Origin: Burkholderiaceae bacterium
Lineage (GTDB): Bacteria > Pseudomonadota > Gammaproteobacteria > Burkholderiales > Burkholderiaceae_C
NCBI GenBank assembly: GCA_004323695.1
Contig: SCRU01000151.1
Coordinates: 1 to 63,453 of the forward strand
DNA length: 63,453 nucleotides
Direction: 5' to 3'
Shown here one piece after another: positions 9,255-18,494 of the stretch. Positions within the stretch are counted from its first letter, which is position 1. The number at the start of each line of letters is the position of its first letter. The position numbers were made by a program, and so were the translations under genes. The notes beneath the pieces were generated by a model. That model did not search any database, was not told the origin of the DNA, and was given only the letters and a program-made list of their open reading frames with translations.

Positions 9255-10309
9255 AGCCGACGCCTGACGCCGCCGGGCTGCCCCAAGGCGCGAGGAGGGC
9301 CCCCTCGGAGGGCAGCGCAGTACGCGCAGCGACCAATGCGGGCGCCACACCGCTGCCTCAGGAGATCGTGCTGGCCGAGCCGCGCGGCTTTTGCGCGGGC
9401 GTGGACCGCGCCATCGAGATCGTGGAGCGCGCACTGGAAAAGTTCGGCCGGCCGATCTACGTGCGCCACGAGATCGTGCACAACACCTACGTGGTGAACG
9501 ATCTCCAGTCCCGCGGTGCTGTATTTATCGAAGCGCTGGATGAAGTCCCCGCGGGGGCTACGCTGGTTTTTTCCGCGCATGGCGTGAGCCGCGCGATCCA
9601 GGACGAGGCGGCCGCGCGCGGCTTCCGGATTTTCGACGCCACCTGCCCGCTGGTGACCAAGGTGCATGTCGAAGTGGCCAAGCTGGCCCGCGAGGGCTAC
9701 GAGTTCATCATGATCGGGCACAAGGGCCATCCCGAGGTCGAGGGCACCATGGGCCAGCTCGAGGGCGGCATCCATCTGGTGGAAGAGGTGGCCGACGTCG
9801 CCGGCGTGCAGCCGGCGCAAACCGACAGGCTCGCGGTGGTCACGCAAACCACGCTGAGCGTGGACGATGCGGCGCAGATCATGGCGGCCGTGAAGGCGCG
9901 TTTTCCGAACGTGCGCCAGCCCAAACAGCAGGACATCTGCTACGCCACGCAGAACCGGCAGGACGCGGTCAAGATCATGAGCCCGCAGGTGGATGTGGTG
10001 ATCGTGGTCGGCAGCCCCAGCAGCTCGAACAGCAACCGCCTGCGTGAAGTCGCCGACAAGCTGGGTACCCCAAGCTACATGGTCGACAACGCGGATGAAC
10101 TCCGACCCGAGTGGCTGGCGGGCCGCTCGCGCGTCGGATTGACGGCCGGAGCGTCGGCGCCCGAGGTCCTGGTGCAGCAAGTCATTGACCGTATCAAGGC
10201 GCTCGGCGGCGCCTCGGTGCGGCGCATGGAGGGCATCCGGGAGACGGTCAAATTTCCGATGCCCAAGGGGATGCGGCTGGGTGAGAACACGCCGAACGGC
10301 GGAACATGA
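9251..10309 (+). CDS. ispH: 4-hydroxy-3-methylbut-2-enyl diphosphate reductase
   Basis: 352 residues. Last enzyme of the MEP isoprenoid pathway, making IPP and DMAPP with a 4Fe-4S cluster. The family core starts at about residue 37 ([18 protein letters not shown]). Cluster cysteines are Cys48 and those in DATCPLVTK and [18 protein letters not shown] and TAGASAPE are also conserved. The first 36 residues are extra compared with E. coli, and most of them are encoded by a repeat-like element (9275-9342). If the ATG at 9251 is used, the protein carries a repeat-derived N-terminal tail. An alternative start close to the core is not obvious. Coupled to fkpB by ATGA. Confidence 0.95.
   Translation: MKPTPDAAGLPQGARRAPSEGSAVRAATNAGATPLPQEIVLAEPRGFCAGVDRAIEIVERALEKFGRPIYVRHEIVHNTYVVNDLQSRGAVFIEALDEVPAGATLVFSAHGVSRAIQDEAAARGFRIFDATCPLVTKVHVEVAKLAREGYEFIMIGHKGHPEVEGTMGQLEGGIHLVEEVADVAGVQPAQTDRLAVVTQTTLSVDDAAQIMAAVKARFPNVRQPKQQDICYATQNRQDAVKIMSPQVDVVIVVGSPSSSNSNRLREVADKLGTPSYMVDNADELRPEWLAGRSRVGLTAGASAPEVLVQQVIDRIKALGGASVRRMEGIRETVKFPMPKGMRLGENTPNGGT
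9275..9342 (+). repeat. Dispersed-repeat-like element inside the 5' end of ispH
   Basis: The stretch contains CTGCCCCAAGGCGCGAGGAG, then GCCCCCTCGGAGGGCAGCG and TACGCGCAGCGACC. From memory, closely similar strings occur many times between genes in Comamonadaceae. Here it lies within the coding sequence and encodes about residues 9-30 of IspH. It contains a short CCCT/AGGG stem. Only one copy is evident in this window, so membership of a repeat family is recall, not shown by the window itself. Confidence 0.55.
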
Positions 10310-10346
10310 ATGCCCGGGCCATCTGCTCGTGCGTGCTGGATAGCCC

Positions 10347-11285
10347 ATGAATAAATCTGAAATTGATAGCGCATTTGCGAGACTGGATAAGGGCAGAAGC
10401 CACTTTTTGCGTCAAACTCCGATCCTGCGCCTGCCCGGCGCCGCATTCCAGGTGGCCGCCGCCGAGGTCTGGCTCAAACTGGAGCACCTGCAGGTGAGCG
10501 GCAGCTTCAAGGCCCGGGGCATGCTGAACCGGCTGCTCGCGAACCCGATCCCGGCCGGCGGCGTGATCGTGGCGTCCGGCGGCAACGCCGGCATTGCCAC
10601 CGCGGCGGCGGCCCAGGCGCTGGGCGTGCCCTGCGAGGTGTTCGTTCCCGCGGTATGCAGCGAGGCCAAGCGGGCCCGGCTGCGCACGCTGGGCGCGCGG
10701 GTGGTGGTGGCGGGCGCGTCCTATGGTGAAGCGCTGGAAGCCTGCCTGGTCCGGCAACGGGACACCGACGCGCTGCTGACACATGCCTATGACCAGCCGG
10801 AAGTGGTGGCGGGCGCGGGCACGCTGGCGCGCGAGATCGAGCACCAGGCCGGCCTGCCCGACTCAGTGCTGGTGAGCGTCGGGGGCGGCGGCCTGATCGC
10901 CGGCATCGCCACCTGGTTCGCGCAGCGCGCGCGCGTGGTGGCGCTCGAGCCCGAACTGGCGCCCACGCTGCACCAGGCGCGCGCGGCGGACCAGCCCGTG
11001 GATGTGGTGGTGAGCGGCGTCGCGGCCGATTCGCTCGGCGCCCGGCGCATCGGCGCGATTGCGTGGGAGGTGACGCAGCGTCATGTGAAGGACGCGCTGC
11101 TGCTGCCCGACGACGCCATACGCGCGGCGCAGCGCTGGCTCTGGAGTGAACTGCGGCTGGCCGTGGAACCCGCAGCCGCGCTCGGCGTGGCGGCGCTGCA
11201 GACCGGCGCCTGGGTGCCGCGTGCGGGAGAAAAAGTGTGCCTGATCCTGTGCGGCGCCAATATGGATCCGGCCAGCCTGGGCTGA
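10347..11285 (+). CDS. Threonine/serine dehydratase-like PLP enzyme
   Basis: 312 residues, fold-type II PLP enzyme. The cofactor lysine is Lys55 in SGSFKARGM. The phosphate-binding glycine loop SVGGGGLIAG lies near residue 175, and ASGGNAGIA near 80 contacts the substrate carboxylate. It probably deaminates threonine or serine, or a related amino acid. No ACT regulatory domain is present, so it is not the biosynthetic IlvA type. The N-terminal residues (EIDSAFARLDKGRSHFL) are encoded by a copy of the dispersed AT-richer repeat described at 10358. It follows ispH after 37 bases. Confidence 0.85.
   Translation: MNKSEIDSAFARLDKGRSHFLRQTPILRLPGAAFQVAAAEVWLKLEHLQVSGSFKARGMLNRLLANPIPAGGVIVASGGNAGIATAAAAQALGVPCEVFVPAVCSEAKRARLRTLGARVVVAGASYGEALEACLVRQRDTDALLTHAYDQPEVVAGAGTLAREIEHQAGLPDSVLVSVGGGGLIAGIATWFAQRARVVALEPELAPTLHQARAADQPVDVVVSGVAADSLGARRIGAIAWEVTQRHVKDALLLPDDAIRAAQRWLWSELRLAVEPAAALGVAALQTGAWVPRAGEKVCLILCGANMDPASLG
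10358..10408 (+). repeat. Dispersed 50-base repeat, copy A (dehydratase N-terminus)
   Basis: Contains AATTGATAGC (10361-10370) and GACTGGATAAGGGCAGAAGC (10381-10400). From the start of GATAGC to the start of GGATAAGG is 20 bases, as in four other copies in this window (22947, 24699 and 49583 on this strand, and 38246-38303 on the other). The copy is translated as part of the dehydratase-like gene that starts at 10347. The stretch is visibly richer in A+T than its surroundings. Confidence 0.65.
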
Positions 11286-11305
11286 GCGGGAATCGATCGC
11301 GCGGG

Positions 11306-11734
11306 TCAAGGCGCGGCGTCCGCGTCCATTTCGCAGTTGACCATCCAGCGCACGCCGAACTTGTCGACCAGCATGCCGAAGTGCGCACCCCAGAAGGTCG
11401 TGGCAAATGGCATGGTGACCAGGCCGCCGTGCGCCAGCGCGTTGAACACCTGTTCACCACGCGCCGGATCCCGGGGCAGGTTCACCGCCATGCAATATCC
11501 CGCGTGGCCGCCGAACGGCTGGCCCGGGGTGCGATCGCTGGCCATGAAGCGGTGCCCGTCTGCCTCGAATTTCGCGTGCATCACCTTGTCCAGCCAGGCC
11601 GCGGGCAGTTGATCTTCCATCGGCGAGCCCCGGAAACGGCGCAGATCCACGATCTGGCCTCCCAGACATCGCTGGTAGAAAGTCAGCGCTGCCTCGCAGT
11701 CGCCGTCAAAAAAAAGATAGGGCTCGATCCGCAT
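11306..11734 (-). CDS. VOC family protein (PhnB-like)
   Basis: 142 residues of the vicinal-oxygen-chelate superfamily, PhnB/YdcK-like branch: RIEPYLFFDGDCEAALTFYQ at the start, then HAKFEADGHRFMASD and FNALAHGGLVTMPFATTFWGAHFGML towards the end. Enzymes of this fold use a divalent metal, but this branch has no settled activity. The start MRIEPYLF (11734) fits the family. A longer frame would add an unrelated N-terminus. It is convergent with the dehydratase gene (20-base gap) and divergent from serS. Confidence 0.8.
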   Translation of the reverse strand: MRIEPYLFFDGDCEAALTFYQRCLGGQIVDLRRFRGSPMEDQLPAAWLDKVMHAKFEADGHRFMASDRTPGQPFGGHAGYCMAVNLPRDPARGEQVFNALAHGGLVTMPFATTFWGAHFGMLVDKFGVRWMVNCEMDADAAP

Positions 11735-11825
11735 GATGTGTTGTCGTCCAGGGCCGCGCATCCGGTTTGGCAATGCTAATTCCCGATTCTGGCGGTGAAA
11801 CAGGCGGTTTACCCGCGCCCACTAA

Positions 11826-13142
<1,317 letters not shown>

Positions 13143-13162
13143 TAAACTACCGGCTCGACACC

Positions 13163-13253
13163 GGAGAGATGGCAGAGTGGTCGAATGCGCCGGACTCGAA
13201 ATCCGGTATAGCCTTATCGGTTATCCAGGGTTCGAATCCCTGTCTCTCCGCCA
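13163..13253 (+). tRNA. serU-like tRNA-Ser: tRNA-Ser (anticodon CGA)
   Basis: The sequence folds as a class II tRNA. The acceptor stem GGAGAGA pairs with TCTCTCC, the anticodon stem CCGGA/TCCGG encloses loop CTCGAAA with anticodon CGA at 13197-13199, and there is a long variable arm (TAGCCTTATCGGTTA region) and a T arm with GGTTCGAATCC. The CCA end is encoded (13251-13253). It reads the serine codon UCG. Confidence 0.97.
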
Positions 13254-13262
13254 CCAACAAGG

Positions 13263-13302
13263 GCCTGATGCTACGGAATGTCTAGCATTGGGCTTTTTGT
13301 TT
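13263..13302 (+). terminator. Rho-independent terminator after tRNA-Ser
   Basis: GCCTGATGCTA pairs with TAGCATTGGGC around a loop CGGAATGTC (two G-T pairs), followed by TTTTTGTTTT. It should end the serS-tRNA transcript. Confidence 0.8.
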
Positions 13303-13375
13303 TGAGCCAGGGATGTTGGTTTGGGAATGGGCAGGCCGGCCCGGCTTGCCATGAAGACGTTTACGCGGAGTCCGC

Positions 13376-14473
13376 TTGACAAAAGGGTTCACTGACGATT
13401 CCGAGGGGGTTGCAACCCGGCCCCCGGTCCTGAGCAGCGCACAGCCACGCTCGCTGACGGGAAATTTGCCGCGCCACATCGGCTGGATCGAGCCGTGGAT
13501 TGGCGGCTCGGTGGCGTGCGCGACCATTCTGACGTGCCTGGTCGGTCGTGGCATGGAACCCCTGTTGTGGCTGTATGCGGCCCTCGCGGGCGGGCTCGCC
13601 TGGTGGAGCTGGCGTCGGCCGGCACGACGCCAAACCGAGTTGCTGGTGCGCGCCGCCCTCTTGATGGTGCTGGGTTTCCTCACGCAGTTCCAGATCGTGA
13701 CCCACCATAACCAGATATCCAACGTCAGCTGGATTGCCGTGCCCCTGATCCTCTATGCGCTCCTGCTCAAACCCCGTCTCGTCTGGGGCCTGCTGGGGTT
13801 TTGTTTCGCCGTTTACTTAATGGTCATTTACTGGTTCCATCCCGACGCCACGCCCGAGTTTCTGCTGTTGCGTGCCGGTTTCGTCTTCATCTTTTCGGCC
13901 GCCGCCACGCACATGGGCGAAGTGATGCGCCGGACCGACGAGTTGCTGGAAGAGCGCCGGGTGGACGCCGGCAGCGGCATGCTCAACGAATACGGCTTCA
14001 TCGATCACGGCCGGGAGCTGTGGCGCTACTGCCGCCAGAAACGCATTCCCGCCACGCTGGTGTTACTCGATGTGCTCGATCTGCAGAAGATTCGCGAGGT
14101 CTATCATGCCGGCGCCACCGGCATGGTGGAGCTCAGGGTGCTGGAGGTGGTGCGCGCACTGGACGTCGGCAAGCACGTGCTGGCGCGCCTGGGCATGTGG
14201 CGCTTTGCGCTCCTGATCGCCGGTGCGACGCGCGAGCAGGCCCGCAAGCTGGTGGAGGCCAAACTCGGCCTTCCCCCCGTGATCGAGGTGGACGACGGCC
14301 TGCTGAACCTGAGCTTTCTGGTGGATGTGTACGCGCAGGAAAGCCGGCGGCAGGACATGCGGTTCGCGGACTTTTACCAGACCGGGCTGAAGGCGCTCGA
14401 GGCGCAGTCCGCGCCGATGCCTGGCGCTGCGGCCCAAACCCTGGCGGAGGAATTTCCGTCCGGGTTCCGCTAG
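13376..14473 (+). CDS. Membrane protein with degenerate GGDEF domain
   Basis: Up to 365 residues. The TTG start at 13376 is a guess, and a later start is possible. About five to six membrane helices occupy residues 45-175. They are followed by a domain with the GGDEF outline: SGMLNEYGFIDHGREL, then LVLLDVLDLQKIREVYHAG, then RLGMWRFALLI. The last motif (271-277) stands where RLGGDEF belongs, so the catalytic signature is lost and diguanylate cyclase activity is unlikely. It may bind a nucleotide or act as a structural sensor. A second protein of the same design is encoded at 35082-36284. Confidence 0.7.
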   Translation: MTKGFTDDSEGVATRPPVLSSAQPRSLTGNLPRHIGWIEPWIGGSVACATILTCLVGRGMEPLLWLYAALAGGLAWWSWRRPARRQTELLVRAALLMVLGFLTQFQIVTHHNQISNVSWIAVPLILYALLLKPRLVWGLLGFCFAVYLMVIYWFHPDATPEFLLLRAGFVFIFSAAATHMGEVMRRTDELLEERRVDAGSGMLNEYGFIDHGRELWRYCRQKRIPATLVLLDVLDLQKIREVYHAGATGMVELRVLEVVRALDVGKHVLARLGMWRFALLIAGATREQARKLVEAKLGLPPVIEVDDGLLNLSFLVDVYAQESRRQDMRFADFYQTGLKALEAQSAPMPGAAAQTLAEEFPSGFR

Positions 14474-14489
14474 GCGGACACCTGTCCGC
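14474..14489. other. Perfect hairpin between converging genes
   Basis: GCGGACACCTGTCCGC: a 7-bp stem with a 2-base loop immediately after the stop of the degenerate GGDEF gene and before the convergent membrane-protein stop. There is no T-run, so it is not a canonical terminator, but its position suggests a role at transcript ends. Confidence 0.5.
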
Positions 14490-14507
14490 GATGGCGGCCC
14501 CGGGCGC

Positions 14508-14948
14508 TCACCAATGCAGGTAGAACATCCCTTTGGCCAGCAGCACGATGAAGACCATGTGCCAGAAAATGCTCCGGTGAATGAAGTGTGAGCGCCTGGC
14601 GGTCATGGTGCGGCGCTTCATCGACACCAGGGCGGTGATGAAGTGCGCCAGCACGCTGAGGGCGAGCAAGATCTTCACGGTCAGCAACAGGCCGAAGCTG
14701 CTCGCCAGCGGATGCTCCAGCGCCGCGCGGTGCTGCCATGCCATGCCAATGCCGGCACCGTACAGCACCAGCACCACCCAGGGCATCAGGCGGCGCGCGC
14801 GGTTGCCGATGGCGCGCTCGATCTGGCGCATGACATCGACTGGCACGTGTTTGCGCACGCCCTCCAGGATCAGCACCTCGAAGAACACCGTGCCCACGAA
14901 GATCAGGGCGGCGAACAGGTGCAGCGTCAGAAAAATGGGATAGCTCAT
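14508..14948 (-). CDS. Four-helix integral membrane protein (CopD-like)
   Basis: 146 residues with four predicted membrane helices (about 5-27, 55-72, 83-106, 125-143). Histidines sit in or near the helices (LHLFAAL in helix 1, HFITALV in helix 3, FWHMVFIV in helix 4), reminiscent of small cytochrome-b-like or CopD-like membrane proteins. I do not recognise a specific function. It lies 26 bases downstream of the truncated haemoglobin gene on the same strand, so both are probably under the NsrR-like operator at 15470-15492. That suggests a link to nitric oxide or nitrite metabolism. Confidence 0.7.
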   Translation of the reverse strand: MSYPIFLTLHLFAALIFVGTVFFEVLILEGVRKHVPVDVMRQIERAIGNRARRLMPWVVLVLYGAGIGMAWQHRAALEHPLASSFGLLLTVKILLALSVLAHFITALVSMKRRTMTARRSHFIHRSIFWHMVFIVLLAKGMFYLHW

Positions 14949-14974
14949 GAAGGGCCCTCGGCGACGGATGGCGG

Positions 14975-15379
14975 TCAGCCCGGCACAAGCTGCTTCGGTA
15001 TCCGCTCGGGATCCCGGCTCAACTGGTAGCCGTACCAGAAGCTCTGCGCAATGCGCCGTGCCATTGCATCGGCCTGCTCGCGCATGGCCGGGTTGTCCAG
15101 CAGTCGGGTGGTCTCATGGAACAGTGCGAGCCAACGCTGGAACAGGCCCGTGTTCAGGTCCGGTAGGGCGATATGAGCCGGCATGGGCGCGCCCGTGAAT
15201 CGCCTGGTACCGCGCAGGATGGCCGACCAGAAATCCACCAGCTTGGCCAGGTGCTGGTCCCAGTCGGCCACATGGCGATGGAAGATGGGCCCGAGCAGAT
15301 CGTCCTCGCGCACCCTGGCGTAGAACCCGTGCACCAGATGGGTGACTTCTTCTTCCGTACAAAGGTCCGTCGCAGCCAT
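14975..15379 (-). CDS. Group III truncated haemoglobin
   Basis: 134 residues, typical of group III (P-type) truncated globins. The N-terminal EEVTHLVHGFYARVREDDLLGPIF includes the B10 Tyr20. His69 in MPAHIALP is the predicted proximal haem ligand, and the C-terminal SFWYGYQ matches the conserved Trp region. Such globins bind O2 or NO and in other bacteria are linked to protection from nitrosative stress. ATG at 15379 is preceded by AAAGGA. A perfect -10 (TATAAT) and an NsrR-like palindrome lie about 90-110 bases upstream. Confidence 0.88.
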   Translation of the reverse strand: MAATDLCTEEEVTHLVHGFYARVREDDLLGPIFHRHVADWDQHLAKLVDFWSAILRGTRRFTGAPMPAHIALPDLNTGLFQRWLALFHETTRLLDNPAMREQADAMARRIAQSFWYGYQLSRDPERIPKQLVPG

Positions 15380-15464
15380 GGCATCCTTTCAAAAGTGAGG
15401 CGTCAGGATTGCCGCCCGACCGGTCCGATCCCGGCGGCGGGTGCTGCCGGCCAAGCGATCAGTC

Positions 15465-15492
15465 ATTATAAGATGTATAAAAAATAAATTTT
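15465..15492 (-). promoter_or_regulatory. Candidate NsrR operator over a -10 element
   Basis: The sequence AAGATGTAT-AAAAA-ATAAATTTT (15470-15492) matches the NsrR consensus AAGATGYAT-N5-ATRCATCTT at 9 of 9 bases on the left and 7 of 9 on the right, with the correct spacing. On the minus strand it abuts a perfect -10 TATAAT (15465-15470) and covers the -35 region, which has no good -35 match. NsrR is an NO-sensing Fe-S repressor. Binding here would block transcription of the truncated globin gene. It could also affect the plus-strand slipin gene, which starts 145 bases away. Confidence 0.6.
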
Positions 15493-15637
15493 ATCGATGG
15501 CCAACCGGTCTGCCGGGGCGGACGGCTGGCCTAGTCCCGCTGTGGCGCGCGCGCGGACGACGGCAGCGGACGATTCCGACTATGCTGGCGACAGGAAGCG
15601 TGAGCCGGTGCGTTTCGTCCTCGAAAGGAGGCACAAG

Positions 15638-16408
15638 ATGATCGCTGCATTTCCCTGGCTCTGGGCGGTCGTCCTGCTGCTGGCGTTGGCGCTTTTATCC
15701 GCGTCGCTGCGGATTTTTCGCGAGTACGAGCGTGGCGTCGTGTTCACGCTGGGGCGCTTCTGGAAGGTCAGGGGGCCTGGATTGATCATGATCGTCCCGT
15801 GGGCCCAGCAGGTCGTGCGGGTGGATTTGCGCACGGTGGTGCTCGAAGTGCCTGCGCAGGACGTCATTTCGCGCGACAACGTCTCGGTCAAGGTGAACGC
15901 CGTCGTGTATCTGCGGGTGGTCGACGCGGAAAAAGCCGTGATCCAGGTGGTCGACTACCTGGACGCGACCAGCCAGCTTGCGCAAACCATGCTGCGCTCC
16001 GTACTGGGCAAGCACCAGCTCGACGAGATGCTGGCCGAGCGCGAGTCGTTGAACCTGGACATCCAGCAGGCGCTCGATGCGCAGACCGGCTCATGGGGCA
16101 TCAAGGTCTCGAATGTCGAGATCAAGCAGGTGGACCTGACCGAATCCATGGTCCGGGCCATCGCTCGCCAGGCCGAGGCAGAGCGCGAGCGGCGCGCCAA
16201 GGTCATCCATGCCGAGGGCGAACTGCAGGCTTCCGAAAAGCTGTTCCAGGCTGCCACCGTGCTGGCGCAGGAGCCGCAGGCCATCCTGCTGCGCTACCTG
16301 GAGACGCTCACCGTGATCGGCGCGGACAAGAACACCACCGTGGTGTTCCCGCTGCCCATGGATCTGGTGGCGCCGCTGCTCAAAAAACTCGCTCCCGCAA
16401 GCGCCTGA
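15638..16408 (+). CDS. Slipin/stomatin-like SPFH protein
   Basis: 256 residues. A single N-terminal membrane helix (about 4-26) is followed by an SPFH domain (FREYERGVVFTLGRFW, then DVISRDNVSVKVNAVVYLRV) and a C-terminal helical region with EAERERRAKVIHAEGEL and a hydrophobic end. Members scaffold membrane microdomains and often pair with an NfeD protein, which is not present here. ATG at 15638 is chosen for its strong AAAGGAGG seven bases upstream. Frames starting further upstream would add about 47 unrelated residues. Confidence 0.88.
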   Translation: MIAAFPWLWAVVLLLALALLSASLRIFREYERGVVFTLGRFWKVRGPGLIMIVPWAQQVVRVDLRTVVLEVPAQDVISRDNVSVKVNAVVYLRVVDAEKAVIQVVDYLDATSQLAQTMLRSVLGKHQLDEMLAERESLNLDIQQALDAQTGSWGIKVSNVEIKQVDLTESMVRAIARQAEAERERRAKVIHAEGELQASEKLFQAATVLAQEPQAILLRYLETLTVIGADKNTTVVFPLPMDLVAPLLKKLAPASA

Positions 16409-16473
16409 AACGCTTTGCGCGCCGCATCCCGGCGGTGTGGGCTCGTTTTCCGGGCGCAGGATAGACTTTGTGC

Positions 16474-17862
16474 ATGCAGCCTCAACCGCCAGTACCAGCG
16501 CAGCCATTCTCGGAGCCGGAATGGGTCGAGGGCGAGCTTGTGCGCAACATGATGCGCAACGCACCAGCGATCCAGATCGCGGCGGTCGTCGTTGTTCCCA
16601 TGATGTTCGCGGTGCTGTGGGGCCATGTGCCGCTGGCGGCACTGGGGGCATGGGCCGGGGCCGCGTTGCTGGTAACGGGCCTGCAGCTGTCGCTCACGTA
16701 CTGGCATGCCCGGCACCTGAAGCAGGCCGACACCGCGACCCAGCTCAGGTTCATGGCGCGCTTCGGCTTCAACTGGCCGCTGAGCGGCTTCACCTGGGGG
16801 GCGGTGGGGTTTCTGCATTTCGACAGGACACCGCTGGCCACCCAGTTCCTGTGCTGGCTGATCATTGCCGTGGGCGGAAGTCTTGCGGTCACCAGCCTGT
16901 CCTTCTGCCGCAAACCCATGCGCGGCTATGCGCATGCCCTGGCGTTGACTTCAGTGGGGGTGATTCTCTGGCGCATCGTGGTGGACCTGCATTTCCATGC
17001 CACCGGTTTCCACTACGGGATGCTGTTGCTCACCCTCATCTACTGGATCTTGCTGCTGCAGGCGGGCCAAACCTTCCATGAGACGCATCGCAGCTTCGTC
17101 GAGCTCCAGTACCGCAACGACAGGTTGATCGAGTCCTTGACCCGGCAAAACCAGCTGGCGCTGGATGCGGTCGCCGAAAAGAACCTGTTTCTGGCGGTTG
17201 CGGCGCACGACACCCGCCAGCCGGTGCATGCGCTGGGACTGTATGCCGACTGGCTCAGCCGGGAGCCGGAACTGGTGGCCGAGATCGCGCCCAAAATCCT
17301 CGAATCCACCAAGGCGGTGAACGCCATGTTCGATCTGCTGTTCGATCTGGGGCGGCTGGAAGCGGGCCAGACGCGCATGCACATCGAAACCGTGGACATC
17401 GCCAGATTGCTGGGCGACATGGAGTTGCAGTACCGTCCGCAGTTGCAGGCCAAAGGCCTGCAACTGCGCATGCGCAGCAGACCGGGCCAGGTGCTTTCGG
17501 ACCGGATATATCTTCGACGCATTCTGAGTAATCTGCTGGGTAATGCCTTGAAATACACTGCAAGCGGCGGCGTCCTGGTGGCGGCACGGCCGACCGCTCG
17601 CGGCATCCGCATCGAAGTATGGGACACCGGGATCGGCATCGCCGGCGAACACCTCGGCGAGATCTTCCGGGAGTTCTACAAGGTGCCGAACCACCCCGGC
17701 ACGGAAGACGGTTTCGGCCTGGGGCTGGCGGTCGTGAGCCGGCTGGCGCAGCGTCTTGGCCACGAGCTGAGCGTCAAATCACGGCCCGGGCGCGGCACCG
17801 TTTTCACGCTGACCTTGCTGCGCGGTGGCGCATTCTCCGCTCACCCCCCCAGCATGCCGTGA
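16474..17862 (+). CDS. Membrane sensor histidine kinase
   Basis: 462 residues from ATG 16474. TTG at 16468, six bases after AGGA, is an alternative. Five to six membrane helices span about 30-200 with no large periplasmic sensor loop. The dimerisation box reads AAHDTRQPVHALGLYADWL with His245 as the likely phosphate acceptor. The ATPase domain shows the N box (RILSNLLGNALKYT), the G1 box (DTGIGIAGE) and the G2 box (GFGLGLAV). Its 3' end overlaps the 3' end of the convergent response-regulator gene by 22 bases, so the two are probably partners although they lie on opposite strands. Confidence 0.85.
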   Translation: MQPQPPVPAQPFSEPEWVEGELVRNMMRNAPAIQIAAVVVVPMMFAVLWGHVPLAALGAWAGAALLVTGLQLSLTYWHARHLKQADTATQLRFMARFGFNWPLSGFTWGAVGFLHFDRTPLATQFLCWLIIAVGGSLAVTSLSFCRKPMRGYAHALALTSVGVILWRIVVDLHFHATGFHYGMLLLTLIYWILLLQAGQTFHETHRSFVELQYRNDRLIESLTRQNQLALDAVAEKNLFLAVAAHDTRQPVHALGLYADWLSREPELVAEIAPKILESTKAVNAMFDLLFDLGRLEAGQTRMHIETVDIARLLGDMELQYRPQLQAKGLQLRMRSRPGQVLSDRIYLRRILSNLLGNALKYTASGGVLVAARPTARGIRIEVWDTGIGIAGEHLGEIFREFYKVPNHPGTEDGFGLGLAVVSRLAQRLGHELSVKSRPGRGTVFTLTLLRGGAFSAHPPSMP

Positions 17863-18434
17863 GTGCGCGCGAAATGAACCGCCTGGGTACGGCTTTTCAC
17901 ACCCATACGCCGGAACAGGCGCCACAGATGCACCTTGACCGTGTGCTCGCTGATGCCGAGCTGATCGGCGATCTCACGGTTGCTCAGGCCCTGATCCAGC
18001 ATGAGGATCAACTGCTTTTGCCGTTTCGAGAGCTTGTTGTCCGTTGAGCCGGAGTCTTCGAAGGTGCTCTCCGGTGTCAGCAAGGCATTCAGCGCCGAGC
18101 CAATCTCGTTCGCGCCCGATGACTTCTCGATGAATACGTCGGCACCGGCTTCGATGCATTGTTCTTCGACCTCTTCCGCCGGCGCCGCGGAAAGTACCGC
18201 CAGGGGTGCCTTCGGGTAGCGCCTTTTGAGCTCGATGATGCCCGATACCCCGATGGTGTCCGGCAGCTTGAGGTCCAGGCAAAACAGCTCGGGCTCGCCG
18301 TGTTTGCGGATCGCCTCTTCCACACCGCCAAGCCGGTTCAGCTCGACGACATTGGCGCCCGTGCGGTACCGGCGCAGCAGCATCACGATGGCTTCGCGCA
18401 TCAGGGGATGGTCATCAATGACGTACAGGCTCAT
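17841..18434 (-). CDS. LuxR/NarL-type response regulator
   Basis: 197 residues. The receiver domain has acidic residues DD7-8 in YVIDDHPL, phospho-acceptor Asp54 in FCLDLKLPD, a SAAP segment near 82 and conserved Lys104 in FIEKSS. A linker leads to a LuxR-type helix-turn-helix (LSKRQKQLILMLDQGLSNREIADQLGISEHTVKVH). It should bind DNA when phosphorylated, most simply by the kinase encoded head-on at 16474-17862. The targets are not evident from the sequence. Confidence 0.87.
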   Translation of the reverse strand: MSLYVIDDHPLMREAIVMLLRRYRTGANVVELNRLGGVEEAIRKHGEPELFCLDLKLPDTIGVSGIIELKRRYPKAPLAVLSAAPAEEVEEQCIEAGADVFIEKSSGANEIGSALNALLTPESTFEDSGSTDNKLSKRQKQLILMLDQGLSNREIADQLGISEHTVKVHLWRLFRRMGVKSRTQAVHFARTHGMLGG

Positions 18435-18494
18435 GTCGGTTTTTTAAAAATGTTCGAATTATTTAGTCCTGAAGGATAGCTGCTTTTTCGGCGG

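Noticed and set aside
9511-9580. Further repeat copy inside ispH
   Set aside because: The bases encode [18 protein letters not shown], a segment conserved in IspH proteins, so the resemblance to the repeat is chance.
15465-15492. FNR or Fur box at the globin promoter
   Set aside because: No TTGAT-N4-ATCAA and no Fur 19-mer. The NsrR consensus fits much better.
18437-18490. Another copy of the 50-base repeat between the regulator and trpS
   Set aside because: It has GATAGCTGC and is AT-rich, but no GGATAAGG part at the expected distance.
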